Positions 14,904 to 24,211 of a DNA stretch of 42,782 bases are shown here, piece by piece. The translations under genes and the position numbers were made by a program. Position 1 is the first letter of the stretch; each line of letters starts with the position of its first letter. The stretch is from the IMG/VR virus record IMGVR_UViG_3300028773_000013, positions 1 to 42,782 of that record. One strand, 5' to 3'. The notes under the pieces were generated by a model. That model was given only the letters and a program-made list of their open reading frames with translations. It was not told the DNA's origin and searched no databases. Source of the stretch: a virus.

Positions 14904-14920
14904 TGGGTTTTATTATATCA
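14904..14920 (-). promoter_or_regulatory. Extended -10 promoter for the endonuclease VII-type gene
   Basis: On the minus strand TG-A-TATAAT (hexamer at 14912-14917) is a perfect extended -10, with no clear -35 box. The ATG (14903) is eight bases downstream, so the mRNA would begin at or beside it. The element overlaps the stop codon of the nozzle-like gene and a 6-bp inverted repeat TATCAA/TTGATA. Confidence 0.6.
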
Positions 14921-17900
14921 ATTTTCTTGATAAAAAGCACCAAAAACCGTCAGCGTAAGCAACTCATTTTGAGCTGCCTCGGTCGCCCAAATTACCTTCA
15001 TTTGCATGTGACGGCAAACTGCACCCGAGTCGATGTCTGCCAGATAGAATCGCTGGCTAGGTATCGAGCGGGATCGTCCCAGGGTCGGTGGGTCAGGGAC
15101 ATTCTCTTTCAAGATGTCGAACGTTCCGGTGTAGTATGGAAGGGCTTCATCCATAAGTACACCGAGTGTCAGCGGCGTTCCGAACGGTGCACTGTCGGTG
15201 ACGATATAGCTGACAACCGCGACTTGGCCGGGCTGCGCTAAGACGGCTGAACCGATCACAGCGTTAGCCGGATAGCTCACCCCATTGTCCTGCGAGGCGT
15301 TCAAATCTCGATTCAAGATCGGGCCGGTACCGGTGGGACCAAGCAAGAGTCGGTGGACTCCAGGGGTCACTTCGATACTCGTCACTGCCTTGCATCCGCC
15401 TTGGATCGTTGCGAACGGTGACCACGTGTAGCCGGACTCCGGTGAAGGAGTGGCCATCAAGCGGAACCAACCGTTGACACCATCTGAGACGTACCAAGCT
15501 TTATCTTCACCTTGGACATGCCATGTGACGTAGACATTAGCCGGGTTCCAGTTCTGACCAATGTTGCCACTAGTCTGACGGAGTTGATCGCCAATCGGGA
15601 AGCCTGCATCTGTGACACCCGCCGCTGGGTCGATGATGATGAACTCGTTGTCAGTGCTGAAGAAGCCAATGATCGAGCCATTGATATCGAGCGCGTCGTA
15701 GTTCAACAGACCAATGCCTGTCATGATTGGGATCGCCGACTGGATCGGGCTCTGAGACGTTCCTGATCCTTGGATCAAGTATACGTCCGAAACGGTGAAG
15801 ACCATCAAGCCCGAGGTCGTCGGAACCATTCTCTTCACGAGTGAAGGAAAGGTATCGAAGTCGAGCGGAGACGTACCGTTTACGCCGTTGCCGATTGGTG
15901 TATCCGGTCCTGATGTCCAGTATACCGTATTTCCTATCGAGTAGAAGATACGGTTGAGATGGAAGGTCAGGTTGATCGCGCCGTTGGCCGGTGGGGTATT
16001 CTCTCCGCCGATAGGAGCTTCAATCAAGTTATTTAGGCCGGTGTCAGGTGTCGTGTCAGTATATCCGCTCGTGATGTACGTCGACAGCGGAATCGTGTAG
16101 ACCGTGTTCGTGCCGGGGATGAGGAATGGTGTTGCTTCTCCATCAGTGGTACGAAAGATCGCCACGTAGTCTGCTTGTGGGTCGATGTCAGCGAGGTTAC
16201 CCAGACCGGAGGCCGGAGGGATCGTGACACTAGCAAAGCCGACATGATTTCCGGTCGCTATCGAGAGCTGGGTCGCGTTGCTTACTGTGTTGTCAAGCGT
16301 ATTCACGAGCGCGATTGCATATTGCCAACCGCCGTTGAACGTGCTCAAACTTCCAGCAGGAGGTTGCGTTGCAGCGCCCTGATTGATCCAGATCAGATTA
16401 GGATTGTCGAGCGTCAGGCCATTCAACGCCGTGGTGAATGTAGGGGCAGTCGTGCCGGTTGCGCCGGTACGGAATGGTCCCTCCGTGTAGCCGTTGGGGT
16501 CGATGATGACGTTATTCGGAAGCGTGTAGTTAACGTTTGGAAGGAACGTGAAGTCCGTTACCGGACCCAGGTTGCTCCAAACGTATTGACCAGCCGACTC
16601 TGATACTGTAGCGTAGTTCGGAGCGTTTGATGTAGTGAACGCTGGCCATACGGGTTCTGCTGTGCCAGTAGTCGCTGTGCCGAATGGGATTGTCTGTCCG
16701 TTAGCTGATAGGTTAAGTTGCTGGCCGGAATGGAACCAGTAAGCGTAGTCAATCTCGTAATGGTAAGTGCCAGCGGTCGGAAAGTTCAGGACGAATGAGT
16801 TCGTGGAGATACCACCAGCTTCGAAGCGATTGTTGTTACCACCGAATACTGGGTATCCCTGCACTGCCGTCTGCGTTGGATTCGTGCCGCCACCCGAGGG
16901 AGGGATGTTTGGTCCAGAGACATACTGCGCGCCGTCGCCGATGCCCCACAGTACCGCATCGTGACTGACGAGGGTGAAGGCATATTGCCCGGCAACTGGG
17001 ATATCAAAGCTGCCGAGAACGACCATCTGATAGTCATGGTCTGCACCTGTTGGGAAGGGTGTCGTGGTTCCTGTGACAACTCCTGCACCGTTTAGGTTAT
17101 TCCATGACTGAGTCGCACCGCTTCCTGTTGGGGTACCTGTCATCTGCAAGCTTGAAAGCGTTGTATAGCTTTCTGTAGCACTGCCAAGACTGGTGGGATA
17201 CGTTAGGTAAACTACACCTGGGACCGATCCTTGAGGATAGATATAAGCGGCAATGTTCGAGTTGAACGCGAGTGATGATCCTGATGCAAGCTGAAAGAGA
17301 CAGTTGGTACCGGTAGCCGTACCTATTACGAAGTGTCCGTTCGGATACGAGGTGTTTGGTTGCCATACCATTGACGACGCAAGCTGGATCAGCGTGAATA
17401 CTGCGGTGCCAGAAGTCGTCGTAGCTCCTACAGTTGTCTGCCATGTCGGTGTTGAACCTGCTGTGAGTCCTGCTGTCGTTACTTGCTGGAGATTCCCGTT
17501 TGAGTCGATGAGGACGCCTGGGAGCGAGTAGTACGTGGAAGCCTGCCACGATACGCGCGACGAGCCAACGACCGGAGTAACGACTCCGGTAGGAGCAGCA
17601 ATTCCCCAATTCTCCATAGGGTTGCCGCGATTAGTCCAAACAGAAGTACCATCGGTCGTGGTTCCTCCCTGAAAGTTATTGCCTACAGAAGGAACGGTTT
17701 CGTTCCAAGTTGGTTCAGTGCCGCCAGAAATACCTGCGGTAGTTAGCTGCTGAATGTTTCCTGCGGGATCAATCAAGAACGTGGTGAAGGTGGGCGTGCT
17801 GTTGTTAGTCCAGTTGAAACCAGCCTGCCATGTAGTGAGCGTCTGTACCCACTTCTTATTGTCGATACCGTTGCCGAAGTAAAGCGAGTTTCCTACCGAC

Positions 17901-18313
17901 TGCATGAAGGTCGAACCTGCGCCAGCGGTCTTCGTAAATATTTGCGTTTGTATACCGTCGAACAAAGAGAACAACGCTGCGGCCTGGTCGATCATGACAT
18001 AAATCTCTTCAGTCGTGAGATTGAAAAGGCGGAAGTCATAGAAGCGGTCGACGCTGTTCCATGTGTTGCTGTCATATACCGAGTTGCCAGGGCGACGACC
18101 GAGCGTTAGACGATTAGTGATCTCGACGTTGGAACCAGCGATGAGAGCATCACCGCTGGCACCATAAAACTTTTCCGTCAAGCGCGTCGTGTTTGCATCT
18201 CGCAGAGGACTACGATTCGTCCAGATACCACTAGACCAGCGACCTGTGTAAATAGGTGCAAAGCGAGTTTGTTTCTGAGCTTGGCCACCGGCCAAACCTA
18301 TGAGATTCGGCAT
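14918..18313 (-). CDS. Tail nozzle-like protein with repeated modules and PA14-like domain, 1131 aa
   Basis: The N- and C-terminal thirds contain blocks like a short-tailed-phage nozzle (tail tubular protein B): SVGNSLYFGNGIDNKKWVQ, LNRIFYSIGNTVYWTSGPD, FPSLVKRMVPTTSGLMVFT, SDVYLIQGSGTSQSPIQSA and SIIGFFSTDNEFIIIDPAAG, which together suggest a beta-propeller. Inserted are copies of a 50-60 residue module (about 166-230, 256-310, 591-646 and a partial one near 545-583) with the signature ID.NGN.QQ.TTAG...PTW...TTTDG..WTNRG. Residues about 428-540 resemble a PA14 carbohydrate-binding domain (QYAFTLVSHDAVLWGIGDGA). AAGGAG precedes the ATG. Role: part of the tail tip, probably binding sugars; inferred. 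Confidence 0.65.
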   Translation of the reverse strand: MPNLIGLAGGQAQKQTRFAPIYTGRWSSGIWTNRSPLRDANTTRLTEKFYGASGDALIAGSNVEITNRLTLGRRPGNSVYDSNTWNSVDRFYDFRLFNLTTEEIYVMIDQAAALFSLFDGIQTQIFTKTAGAGSTFMQSVGNSLYFGNGIDNKKWVQTLTTWQAGFNWTNNSTPTFTTFLIDPAGNIQQLTTAGISGGTEPTWNETVPSVGNNFQGGTTTDGTSVWTNRGNPMENWGIAAPTGVVTPVVGSSRVSWQASTYYSLPGVLIDSNGNLQQVTTAGLTAGSTPTWQTTVGATTTSGTAVFTLIQLASSMVWQPNTSYPNGHFVIGTATGTNCLFQLASGSSLAFNSNIAAYIYPQGSVPGVVYLTYPTSLGSATESYTTLSSLQMTGTPTGSGATQSWNNLNGAGVVTGTTTPFPTGADHDYQMVVLGSFDIPVAGQYAFTLVSHDAVLWGIGDGAQYVSGPNIPPSGGGTNPTQTAVQGYPVFGGNNNRFEAGGISTNSFVLNFPTAGTYHYEIDYAYWFHSGQQLNLSANGQTIPFGTATTGTAEPVWPAFTTSNAPNYATVSESAGQYVWSNLGPVTDFTFLPNVNYTLPNNVIIDPNGYTEGPFRTGATGTTAPTFTTALNGLTLDNPNLIWINQGAATQPPAGSLSTFNGGWQYAIALVNTLDNTVSNATQLSIATGNHVGFASVTIPPASGLGNLADIDPQADYVAIFRTTDGEATPFLIPGTNTVYTIPLSTYITSGYTDTTPDTGLNNLIEAPIGGENTPPANGAINLTFHLNRIFYSIGNTVYWTSGPDTPIGNGVNGTSPLDFDTFPSLVKRMVPTTSGLMVFTVSDVYLIQGSGTSQSPIQSAIPIMTGIGLLNYDALDINGSIIGFFSTDNEFIIIDPAAGVTDAGFPIGDQLRQTSGNIGQNWNPANVYVTWHVQGEDKAWYVSDGVNGWFRLMATPSPESGYTWSPFATIQGGCKAVTSIEVTPGVHRLLLGPTGTGPILNRDLNASQDNGVSYPANAVIGSAVLAQPGQVAVVSYIVTDSAPFGTPLTLGVLMDEALPYYTGTFDILKENVPDPPTLGRSRSIPSQRFYLADIDSGAVCRHMQMKVIWATEAAQNELLTLTVFGAFYQEN

Positions 18314-18328
18314 ATTGCTCCTTCTTTG

Positions 18329-20512
18329 TTACACGATGCTTGTAATGATTCCGCCGACAACTGTTACAGTCTTGCTATCCTCACTGACGAAAGAACCGGT
18401 AGCTCCGGCCAGCGGCGCTCCGGTTTGGTTTGTGACGAAGGTATTGGCTAGTAAGTTGCCACTGAAACTCCACCATCCGTTTGTCGGACTGTATATGAAG
18501 TTGCCACTTTCGTTATAGTTAAACTGAATAACGAATACGTCGGCTTGAGTTACACCATCAAAAGGACTACCCACTTTTATTAGTGGGTATTGCGCATCAG
18601 TACCGGACTGCGGAGCGTTGCCGAAGAACAAACCAGTGCTGTAGGGGCCTGTGAACGTCAATGCTCCCGGCGCTACCAGTGTATTGTTTGCATTTCCTCC
18701 ACCACCATAATAAGTTACCGGGTTATAGTTATTGGCCTGAATGTGATTAGTGTTGCCACCACCCCACCCTGTCCCACCAATATCCAATAGAAACCCTGAA
18801 CTACCGTGACGAGGATTAGCAGGGGTTATTTGTGATTTGATAATCCACATTCCCGTACCGCCGTAAACAGGGTAATGGGGATTTTCTACTACGTCTCCCG
18901 CAGTCCATGGTACGTTATTCTGTTCGATATGGCCTGCTGGATTGTTATAGTCTGGATTGGATACGATCTCTGCGCCGGGGTATATTGTAAACTCTGAGTT
19001 TGCTGTTCCGTCAGATGTCCATTGTTCACTACCTGCCTGCGGTAGTAAGTTAGTTGTTCCTCCACCTACATTAAGTCCGTATATTAGATTAGTACCGTCG
19101 AGAGACCCGAAGGCATAGTAGCTAGAACGCATTCCAGAGAAAGCTAGGTTAGCCGCAGAGCTAATATATCCGCCAGCTACTCCACCCTTGAATATAATTA
19201 CTTGAGAGTTAGGGTTGCGCAGTAAGCAAGTCACACGCTGCGTCGTACCTGTAGTAGTTACCGCTGTGATGACGGACTGTTCTGGATAGCTCGTGCCTGC
19301 AACAGATATATGATCTCCTACACTGAAACCATTAGTGCTGTCGTTGAAGGTGACAAGTTGTATCGTAAAAGTACACGATACGGGGGAGTCAGCAGTGCAA
19401 CTTTGATTAGGTATCTGCTCAAAGCTTGTTCCTTGATTCTGCCATGACCCTGATGTTGCAGGATTTTGATTTAGGTTTCCAGCAACAGTAGACTGGTAGT
19501 AGTTTCCATCCGTGTAGAGTACAACCTCTCGGTCGGTATATGTTACAGAAGAGTCCCAATTAGGAATTATCCCGTAACCTATAGCAGTTGAAATAGGGAT
19601 GCTACTTGCTGTGCAGCCGAACGAGTACAGATATGTGTCAGTCTCCGTACCATTCAAGTCTAACTGTACAAAAGTTGTGCCTGAGCTTGGAGTAGGTACT
19701 GTAACTCTACTAGACACTATAGGTCTGCTGATATTCAGCATAAAAGCACCGTCAGTTGTCCAGTTGTTACCAGAGGTTGCAGAACTCCAAACGGGCGAAC
19801 GGTCGTTAACTCCGCTGGAAGATACTACTGTTCCGTGATAATATCCTACATTTTCGCTCTGTTCACATTGCAGACCAGTGACACCCTCGTCAGACTGAGC
19901 AGACACTCCGCCATCAGTGAAGACGTAGCCGTAGATACCTGCCGTGTCTCCGGCTGAATGTTTGTTGATAATGAAGGAAGTATTTTGATGAATACCACGT
20001 ACTCCGGTATTGAGCACAGAGGACATCCCATGACCTACAGTCCATAGACCGGCGTTGCCTAGAGAGAAGCCTGACCCTTCAATTGTGAAGTTAGTGTCTA
20101 ATCCTACGTAGTTAGAAAAGTACCCATAATTAGATATGCTATTGTAGTCAGTAGTGGATGGGAGCAAGACGGGTATTGGGTTCTGTGATCCTAAACTCAA
20201 AGTACCAGGCCAAGACATATCCCATTGGTTACTTTGATTTAAGTTGCTTAGACTAGCGCCTGTACCTTGTACTTCTAATCCATTCTCAGTGTAAGCTGGA
20301 AGAATTGTGGTAGCACTGGGGACTACACCACCTCCGCCCCCCGGCTCGACGTATGCCGATATATTACCATCGCTATCAGTCTGCCAGTTGATATTCGCCA
20401 TACCCTCTGGTGGGGCAGGCGTGTTGTCGCTGAGACAAACCACGCCGTATTCACGGAGATAGCGGTTGAGGTTCTTGGTAGGCTGGAACTGAAAGCCGTT
20501 AGGGTGCGTCAT
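18329..20512 (-). CDS. Tail-fibre or tail-spike protein, 727 aa
   Basis: The N-terminal about 75 residues (LSDNTPAPPEGMANINWQTD then SDGNISAYVEPGGGGG) match those of the adjacent 213-residue fibre protein and look like an attachment domain ended by a Gly hinge. A long beta-rich region follows, rich in Gly, Asn, Ser, Thr and Tyr, with repeated TGTTQ/SGxxW segments and SWQNQGTSFEQIPNQSC and NHIQANNYNPVTYYGG, consistent with a beta-helix or spike. The C-terminus ends TGAPLAGATGSFVSEDSKTV then VVGGIITSIV. GGAGATATAC precedes the ATG. It probably contacts the host surface; no enzyme motif is recognised. Confidence 0.65.
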   Translation of the reverse strand: MTHPNGFQFQPTKNLNRYLREYGVVCLSDNTPAPPEGMANINWQTDSDGNISAYVEPGGGGGVVPSATTILPAYTENGLEVQGTGASLSNLNQSNQWDMSWPGTLSLGSQNPIPVLLPSTTDYNSISNYGYFSNYVGLDTNFTIEGSGFSLGNAGLWTVGHGMSSVLNTGVRGIHQNTSFIINKHSAGDTAGIYGYVFTDGGVSAQSDEGVTGLQCEQSENVGYYHGTVVSSSGVNDRSPVWSSATSGNNWTTDGAFMLNISRPIVSSRVTVPTPSSGTTFVQLDLNGTETDTYLYSFGCTASSIPISTAIGYGIIPNWDSSVTYTDREVVLYTDGNYYQSTVAGNLNQNPATSGSWQNQGTSFEQIPNQSCTADSPVSCTFTIQLVTFNDSTNGFSVGDHISVAGTSYPEQSVITAVTTTGTTQRVTCLLRNPNSQVIIFKGGVAGGYISSAANLAFSGMRSSYYAFGSLDGTNLIYGLNVGGGTTNLLPQAGSEQWTSDGTANSEFTIYPGAEIVSNPDYNNPAGHIEQNNVPWTAGDVVENPHYPVYGGTGMWIIKSQITPANPRHGSSGFLLDIGGTGWGGGNTNHIQANNYNPVTYYGGGGNANNTLVAPGALTFTGPYSTGLFFGNAPQSGTDAQYPLIKVGSPFDGVTQADVFVIQFNYNESGNFIYSPTNGWWSFSGNLLANTFVTNQTGAPLAGATGSFVSEDSKTVTVVGGIITSIV

Positions 20513-20533
20513 GTATATCTCCGAGTGTTACGA

Positions 20534-21175
20534 TTAGACTAACGTGACGGTCTTACGAGTTCCGCCTACAGTGAAATAGAGATTCGTGCCGTCATACTCG
20601 AAGGCACCGTTTACAGGAGTGTCCACCAGTGTTCCTGCTGTCAAAAGAATAGGGACAACGCTAGAAGCATTGATAGCGAGACTGGCATTCAAAGAAAAAG
20701 TCTGCCCGAAACCTATTGAAATACCTTGGTCAGTGTTAGGTATCGCTAATCCATTGACGTTGAATTGGTTGTAAGTAAATCCAGCAGAACGAAACTGATA
20801 AGCTCCACCGCTTAGTGTATCGAAGTAAAAAGTAGGGTCTGACGGAGACGCTACGAAACCCTGACGAAGATCGTTATCGTTACTACCACCTAACGTTAGG
20901 CTACAATAAGTACTAGACGGTAGTTGCTCGGCAAGTAGGTTTGGTACGGATGTAAAGTTACCATCCCCATCGGTCGTCTGAATAGAGGCTACCGGACCTG
21001 ACGCAGTACTGCCGCCCCCTCCTGATACATATCCTGATACGTTACCGAACACGTCGAACTGCCATGTGATGTTAGTCGCGCCATCTGGGGCTGCGGGAAG
21101 AGTGTCGTTGAGCGTAACCGCGTCAAAGGTGCGCAGAGCTACGTTCAGATTATTGGTAAACATTTGAACTGACAT
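20534..21175 (-). CDS. Short tail-fibre protein sharing its N-terminus with the 727-residue fibre, 213 aa
   Basis: The N-terminal block DTLPAAPDGATNITWQFDVF then GNVSGYVSGGGG is clearly related to that of the neighbouring 727-residue fibre. The rest is a compact beta-rich domain ending FEYDGTNLYFTVGGTRKTVT, a pattern common to fibre C-termini that bind a receptor or form a trimer. I chose ATG 21175; a TTG at 21184 is possible but would place the Shine-Dalgarno (GGAGA) too close. The pair suggests duplication of an attachment domain with different tips. Confidence 0.65.
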   Translation of the reverse strand: MSVQMFTNNLNVALRTFDAVTLNDTLPAAPDGATNITWQFDVFGNVSGYVSGGGGSTASGPVASIQTTDGDGNFTSVPNLLAEQLPSSTYCSLTLGGSNDNDLRQGFVASPSDPTFYFDTLSGGAYQFRSAGFTYNQFNVNGLAIPNTDQGISIGFGQTFSLNASLAINASSVVPILLTAGTLVDTPVNGAFEYDGTNLYFTVGGTRKTVTLV

Positions 21176-21190
21176 TTGTATCAATCTCCG

Positions 21191-21691
21191 TTACAAGTTG
21201 TAATAAGGCATCTTGAAGTTTGTGCCGTTGATGCTGATGGTCACATAGCCTGCTGGTGGTGAGGGGAGGGCTGATGCTGAACCGGATGTTGCGCTGGTGT
21301 AGGTCGTAGCTTGTGATACGGAGAGCTGACCTTGCAGTCCGCCAGATACGTTCACACTGCCTGGAACCCATGCTCCAATGCTGAACGGTGATGGCGTACT
21401 CAATACCTGCTGTGCGTTCGGCCCCCATACAAGCTGACCGTTTTCGCTATATGCAGATACGATATAAAACGTGTTCGCTGGGGCAATAACATCGTTAGGC
21501 CAAATACTAGGTGTACCTAACACGTTACCGCTACCGTCGAGCGGTATGTTTAGTTTAGAGCCTGCCGTGATCTCGGTCGTACCGTTGACCTGTGCATCTT
21601 GGCTTAGCTGAAATATGAGATAACCAGATGCTAATGGGTTTCCTTCGGCGTCTTGAAAGCCCCCACCTGCGATGACCACTTTGCTTGCCAT
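21191..21691 (-). CDS. Tail-fibre adaptor-type protein, 166 aa
   Basis: Residues about 10-95 (FQDAEGNPLASGYLIFQLSQ, KLNIPLDGSGNVLGTPSIWP and NTFYIVSAYSENGQLVWGP) match the 113-residue protein encoded at 22836-23177. This is a beta domain found in phage proteins that hold fibres. The C-terminus (VTISINGTNFKMPYYNL) resembles that of the 375-residue neighbour (ETVINGTTVKIPYYSV). AAGGAGCATC precedes the ATG, the same leader sequence as for the next two genes. It fits as a fibre or fibre adaptor made from duplicated modules. Confidence 0.65.
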   Translation of the reverse strand: MASKVVIAGGGFQDAEGNPLASGYLIFQLSQDAQVNGTTEITAGSKLNIPLDGSGNVLGTPSIWPNDVIAPANTFYIVSAYSENGQLVWGPNAQQVLSTPSPFSIGAWVPGSVNVSGGLQGQLSVSQATTYTSATSGSASALPSPPAGYVTISINGTNFKMPYYNL

Positions 21692-21699
21692 GATGCTCC

Positions 21700-22827
21700 T
21701 TATACCGAGTAGTACGGAATCTTCACAGTCGTACCGTTGATGACTGTCTCCCAGAACCCTAGTGGGTTTGCAGGAAGAGTTTCGCTACCGGCTGTCGCTG
21801 TCGTGGCGACTGTCGCAGAGCTAATAGTTAGTGAGCCAGTTTCAACGCTGCCCTGTACACTAATGTTAGGTACTTGGAACTGAAAGTCTGATCCTGATCC
21901 GCTGGTGTGTGATAGCACGAGAGTAGACACTGGATTTGAACCAGAAGAGAGCACTACACCTAGTTCCCAACTTTCTGAGACACTTGCTGACCCATTCCAA
22001 TAGTTGCTAGAAAATACTAATGGTGGGGCGGCAGAGTTGGTGACGTTAGTCGCCGCCGAGGTGCTATACACTAGAACCTCACCGGCAAAGTTTGCCTCTA
22101 GTCCATTAACAATGCCGCTAAAGTCTGCATTTACACCGTTGAAATTTTCAGCAAAAACATCGGAATTGAACTGTAAAAGATGAGTACCGCTTGATCCGGA
22201 AAATACAAGAGCAAGCGTTACAGTGGGATTTGTTCCCGAACCGGGCTGCACTTGCCACGACCATGTGTCGGTCTGGGATGTACTGCCGTCCCAATAGTTA
22301 CCAACTAGTTCAAAAATAGGAGAATTCTGATTGGCTGAGTTAGTGGCTGGTGCTGTCGCAAGTACACTTACATTTGAGTCCGATACCCATCCTTCTTCAA
22401 AAGTTTGAGCTGCCGTCCAGTTATTATTTATATTGGTCTGTGGTACGTTTACTAGAAGGTTCTGCCACCCGGTATTCGTAAAGACTAAGAGCTGCTGAGC
22501 GCCGACGCTCCACACTTGCCAACCGTTGTTTGGAGTGTAGTAAACCCATGCTGGTACCTTTGTATTAGTGCCGGGCGTGGTGACCTCTGTCGACCATACT
22601 GCCAATGCGCTTCCGTGGCCTGCCCACGTCCCTGTAGGGCTCGTGCCTACGATGTATGCGTCTCCGTTCGCTGGAGAACTTGGAGCCGTATTGCCGCCTG
22701 CACTAATGACCGTGGCCTGCACCAGACTATCGAAGCCGATGAGGAAAGGTCGGAACGCATCATAGTAGACTTCATTGATATCAGCGTTGATAAAAAGATT
22801 TAGTTTTGGGCCGAAATCTATTGCCAT
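21700..22827 (-). CDS. DUF2793-type tail-fibre protein, 375 aa
   Basis: An N-terminal attachment part (FGPKLNLFINADINEVYYDA) leads into a block SSPANGDAYIVGTSPTGTWA, GHGSALAVWS, AWVYYTPNNGWQVWSV and TGWQNLLV (about residues 48-125), which I know from phage DUF2793 domains of tail and fibre proteins. The remainder holds two copies of a beta module (NYWDGSTSQTDTWSWQVQPG and NYWNGSASVSESWELGVVLS, each followed by S.VSTLxLxxS and QFxxxx). The last residues INGTTVKIPYYSV resemble those of the 166-residue fibre gene downstream. AAGGAGCATC precedes the ATG. Confidence 0.7.
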   Translation of the reverse strand: MAIDFGPKLNLFINADINEVYYDAFRPFLIGFDSLVQATVISAGGNTAPSSPANGDAYIVGTSPTGTWAGHGSALAVWSTEVTTPGTNTKVPAWVYYTPNNGWQVWSVGAQQLLVFTNTGWQNLLVNVPQTNINNNWTAAQTFEEGWVSDSNVSVLATAPATNSANQNSPIFELVGNYWDGSTSQTDTWSWQVQPGSGTNPTVTLALVFSGSSGTHLLQFNSDVFAENFNGVNADFSGIVNGLEANFAGEVLVYSTSAATNVTNSAAPPLVFSSNYWNGSASVSESWELGVVLSSGSNPVSTLVLSHTSGSGSDFQFQVPNISVQGSVETGSLTISSATVATTATAGSETLPANPLGFWETVINGTTVKIPYYSV

Positions 22828-22835
22828 GATGCTCC

Positions 22836-23177
22836 TTATGAAGAGAATGACGCGCCGAATGCCGCGCCGAAGCCAGTAGGGTTGGACGGAGTAACGGTCA
22901 CTACAATGGGAGTGACGGTTACAAGCTGTCCCTCTTCCGTGTAGGCGCGTAGTAAATAAACTGTATTTGCCGGTAGTAAGCTGACATTAGGCCAGAACAA
23001 CGGCGTACCTGATACGTTGCCGCTGCCGTCGAGCTGGACGCGCACTTTACTGTACGCGCCAAGCTGACCGTTTGGTGTCTGACTGTCGGTGCTGATGTTG
23101 ACAAGGAGAAAGCCGTTGGCCAGCTCATTCCCCTCAGCGTCAGTAAACTGTGTGACGGGGAGACCGTTCTGTGCCAT
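22836..23177 (-). CDS. Tail-fibre adaptor-type protein, 113 aa
   Basis: I chose ATG 23177 (MAQNGLPVTQFTDAEGNELA), preceded by AAGGAGTAGC. The core (FTDAEGNELANGFLLVNIST, KVRVQLDGSGNVSGTPLFWP, NTVYLLRAYTEEGQLV) is a paralog of the N-terminal domain of the 166-residue gene. It lacks the longer C-terminal tip and ends GFGAAFGASFSS. It may be the minimal adaptor that joins the fibre group to the connector, since it lies next to the connector genes. Function inferred from similarity within the window. Confidence 0.65.
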   Translation of the reverse strand: MAQNGLPVTQFTDAEGNELANGFLLVNISTDSQTPNGQLGAYSKVRVQLDGSGNVSGTPLFWPNVSLLPANTVYLLRAYTEEGQLVTVTPIVVTVTPSNPTGFGAAFGASFSS

Positions 23178-23185
23178 GCTACTCC

Positions 23186-24088
23186 TTATGTCTGTCGCGC
23201 CTGGAAGCCTTGATTCTGTCTCTGCCCGTTGGCAGATGGCGCACCGGTAATTGAGTACCACGTGTTGAGGAAGATGTTCTTTTCCGTCTCCGTGAGACCT
23301 TCTGCTGTACCGAGTAAGCCTGCCATGAACTTTTGATTGGCCGTAGCGAAGCGTGGGTCATCGGCGAACAGCCACATCATCGCGAGGAAACCCCAATTGT
23401 AGATGTGGGAATACTCGTCAGGGATTGGTGCCCAAGTCTGCGATAGCTTACTGAAGATCGGGGGTTTCTGCTGGATAGTGATAGCAATAGGATACGCCTT
23501 GTCCGGTGTACTCATCAGACGGAAGGTGACGTTACCGAGGCCATCGTCAGTCTGCGCCGCGATGAAAGCCGGACGTCCCTGAGTCGAATCGAGGCCGAGA
23601 GAAATCTTTGCACCAAGTTCTACCCATCCTTTTGTCGGATCGTTGACTGACTGCGTCTCCATCCATGCAAAGGTGTAAGAGCCTACTGCTGTCGGGAGCA
23701 CTGGACCTCTGTTTGTCCAGGTCACTGACCCGTCCGTAGTTGTGCCTGCGAGCGTGTGGTTCCATGTTGGGCCGGTGCCGGTGGTACCTGCTGTCGTACA
23801 GACTTGGGAGTTACCTGCATCATCTATGGTGAACCAACCTAGTGTGACGGCTGTTGAGGCAGTGTAATTGAATACGGTGTAGTCCTGCTGGCCTATGACA
23901 GTAACAAAGCCAATGATGCGACGGTTCCACCGCCATGCAAAGGGCGCGCCCATGATCGTCTGGACCACAGTATTGGCTGAGGTGAGGGCTGGTTCGAGGA
24001 AGTCGTTGTTGGCATTCGTTCGACCAAAATTAAATTTCTTTGCCCATTCCGAGGTCCGAAGGAGGGTTATTGTACTAGATGCTGCCAT
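23186..24088 (-). CDS. Head-tail connector/adaptor-type protein 2, 300 aa
   Basis: I chose ATG 24088 (MAASSTITLLRTSEWAKKFN), preceded by GGAGAG. The protein shares its layout with the upstream connector: NTVVQTIMGAPFAWRWNRRI then GFVTVIGQQDY, and PIFSKLSQTWAPIPDEYSHI near the end. Between them is a copy of the module WFTIDDAGNSQVCTTAG, PTWN, TTTDGSVTWTNRG (about residues 82-128). The place after capsid and before fibres fits a ring protein that joins head and tail, as tail tubular protein A does in T7-like phages. The two proteins may form one or two rings. Confidence 0.65.
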   Translation of the reverse strand: MAASSTITLLRTSEWAKKFNFGRTNANNDFLEPALTSANTVVQTIMGAPFAWRWNRRIIGFVTVIGQQDYTVFNYTASTAVTLGWFTIDDAGNSQVCTTAGTTGTGPTWNHTLAGTTTDGSVTWTNRGPVLPTAVGSYTFAWMETQSVNDPTKGWVELGAKISLGLDSTQGRPAFIAAQTDDGLGNVTFRLMSTPDKAYPIAITIQQKPPIFSKLSQTWAPIPDEYSHIYNWGFLAMMWLFADDPRFATANQKFMAGLLGTAEGLTETEKNIFLNTWYSITGAPSANGQRQNQGFQARQT

Positions 24089-24167
24089 TTGATCTCTCCA
24101 AATAACCAATGAGGTTTCTCATATGGTCAGTATCATCTTTCAATATCCCGAGGATCAGGTTGCTCAT
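24075..24167 (-). CDS. Possible 30-aa peptide overlapping connector start
   Basis: The gap between the two connector genes holds a short frame MSNLILGILKDDTDHMRNLI then GYLERSNGSI that ends 14 nt inside the downstream gene. It has amphipathic helical character, but its ribosome-binding site is weak (ACGGGC), so it may be chance. Upstream of it the sequence is AT-rich (GTTGATAAATAAGG) without a good promoter. Confidence 0.25.
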   Translation of the reverse strand: MSNLILGILKDDTDHMRNLIGYLERSNGSI

Positions 24168-24211
24168 GCCCGTTTTTACAATGTGTTTTAAGCAATTAAA
24201 TACCTTATTTA

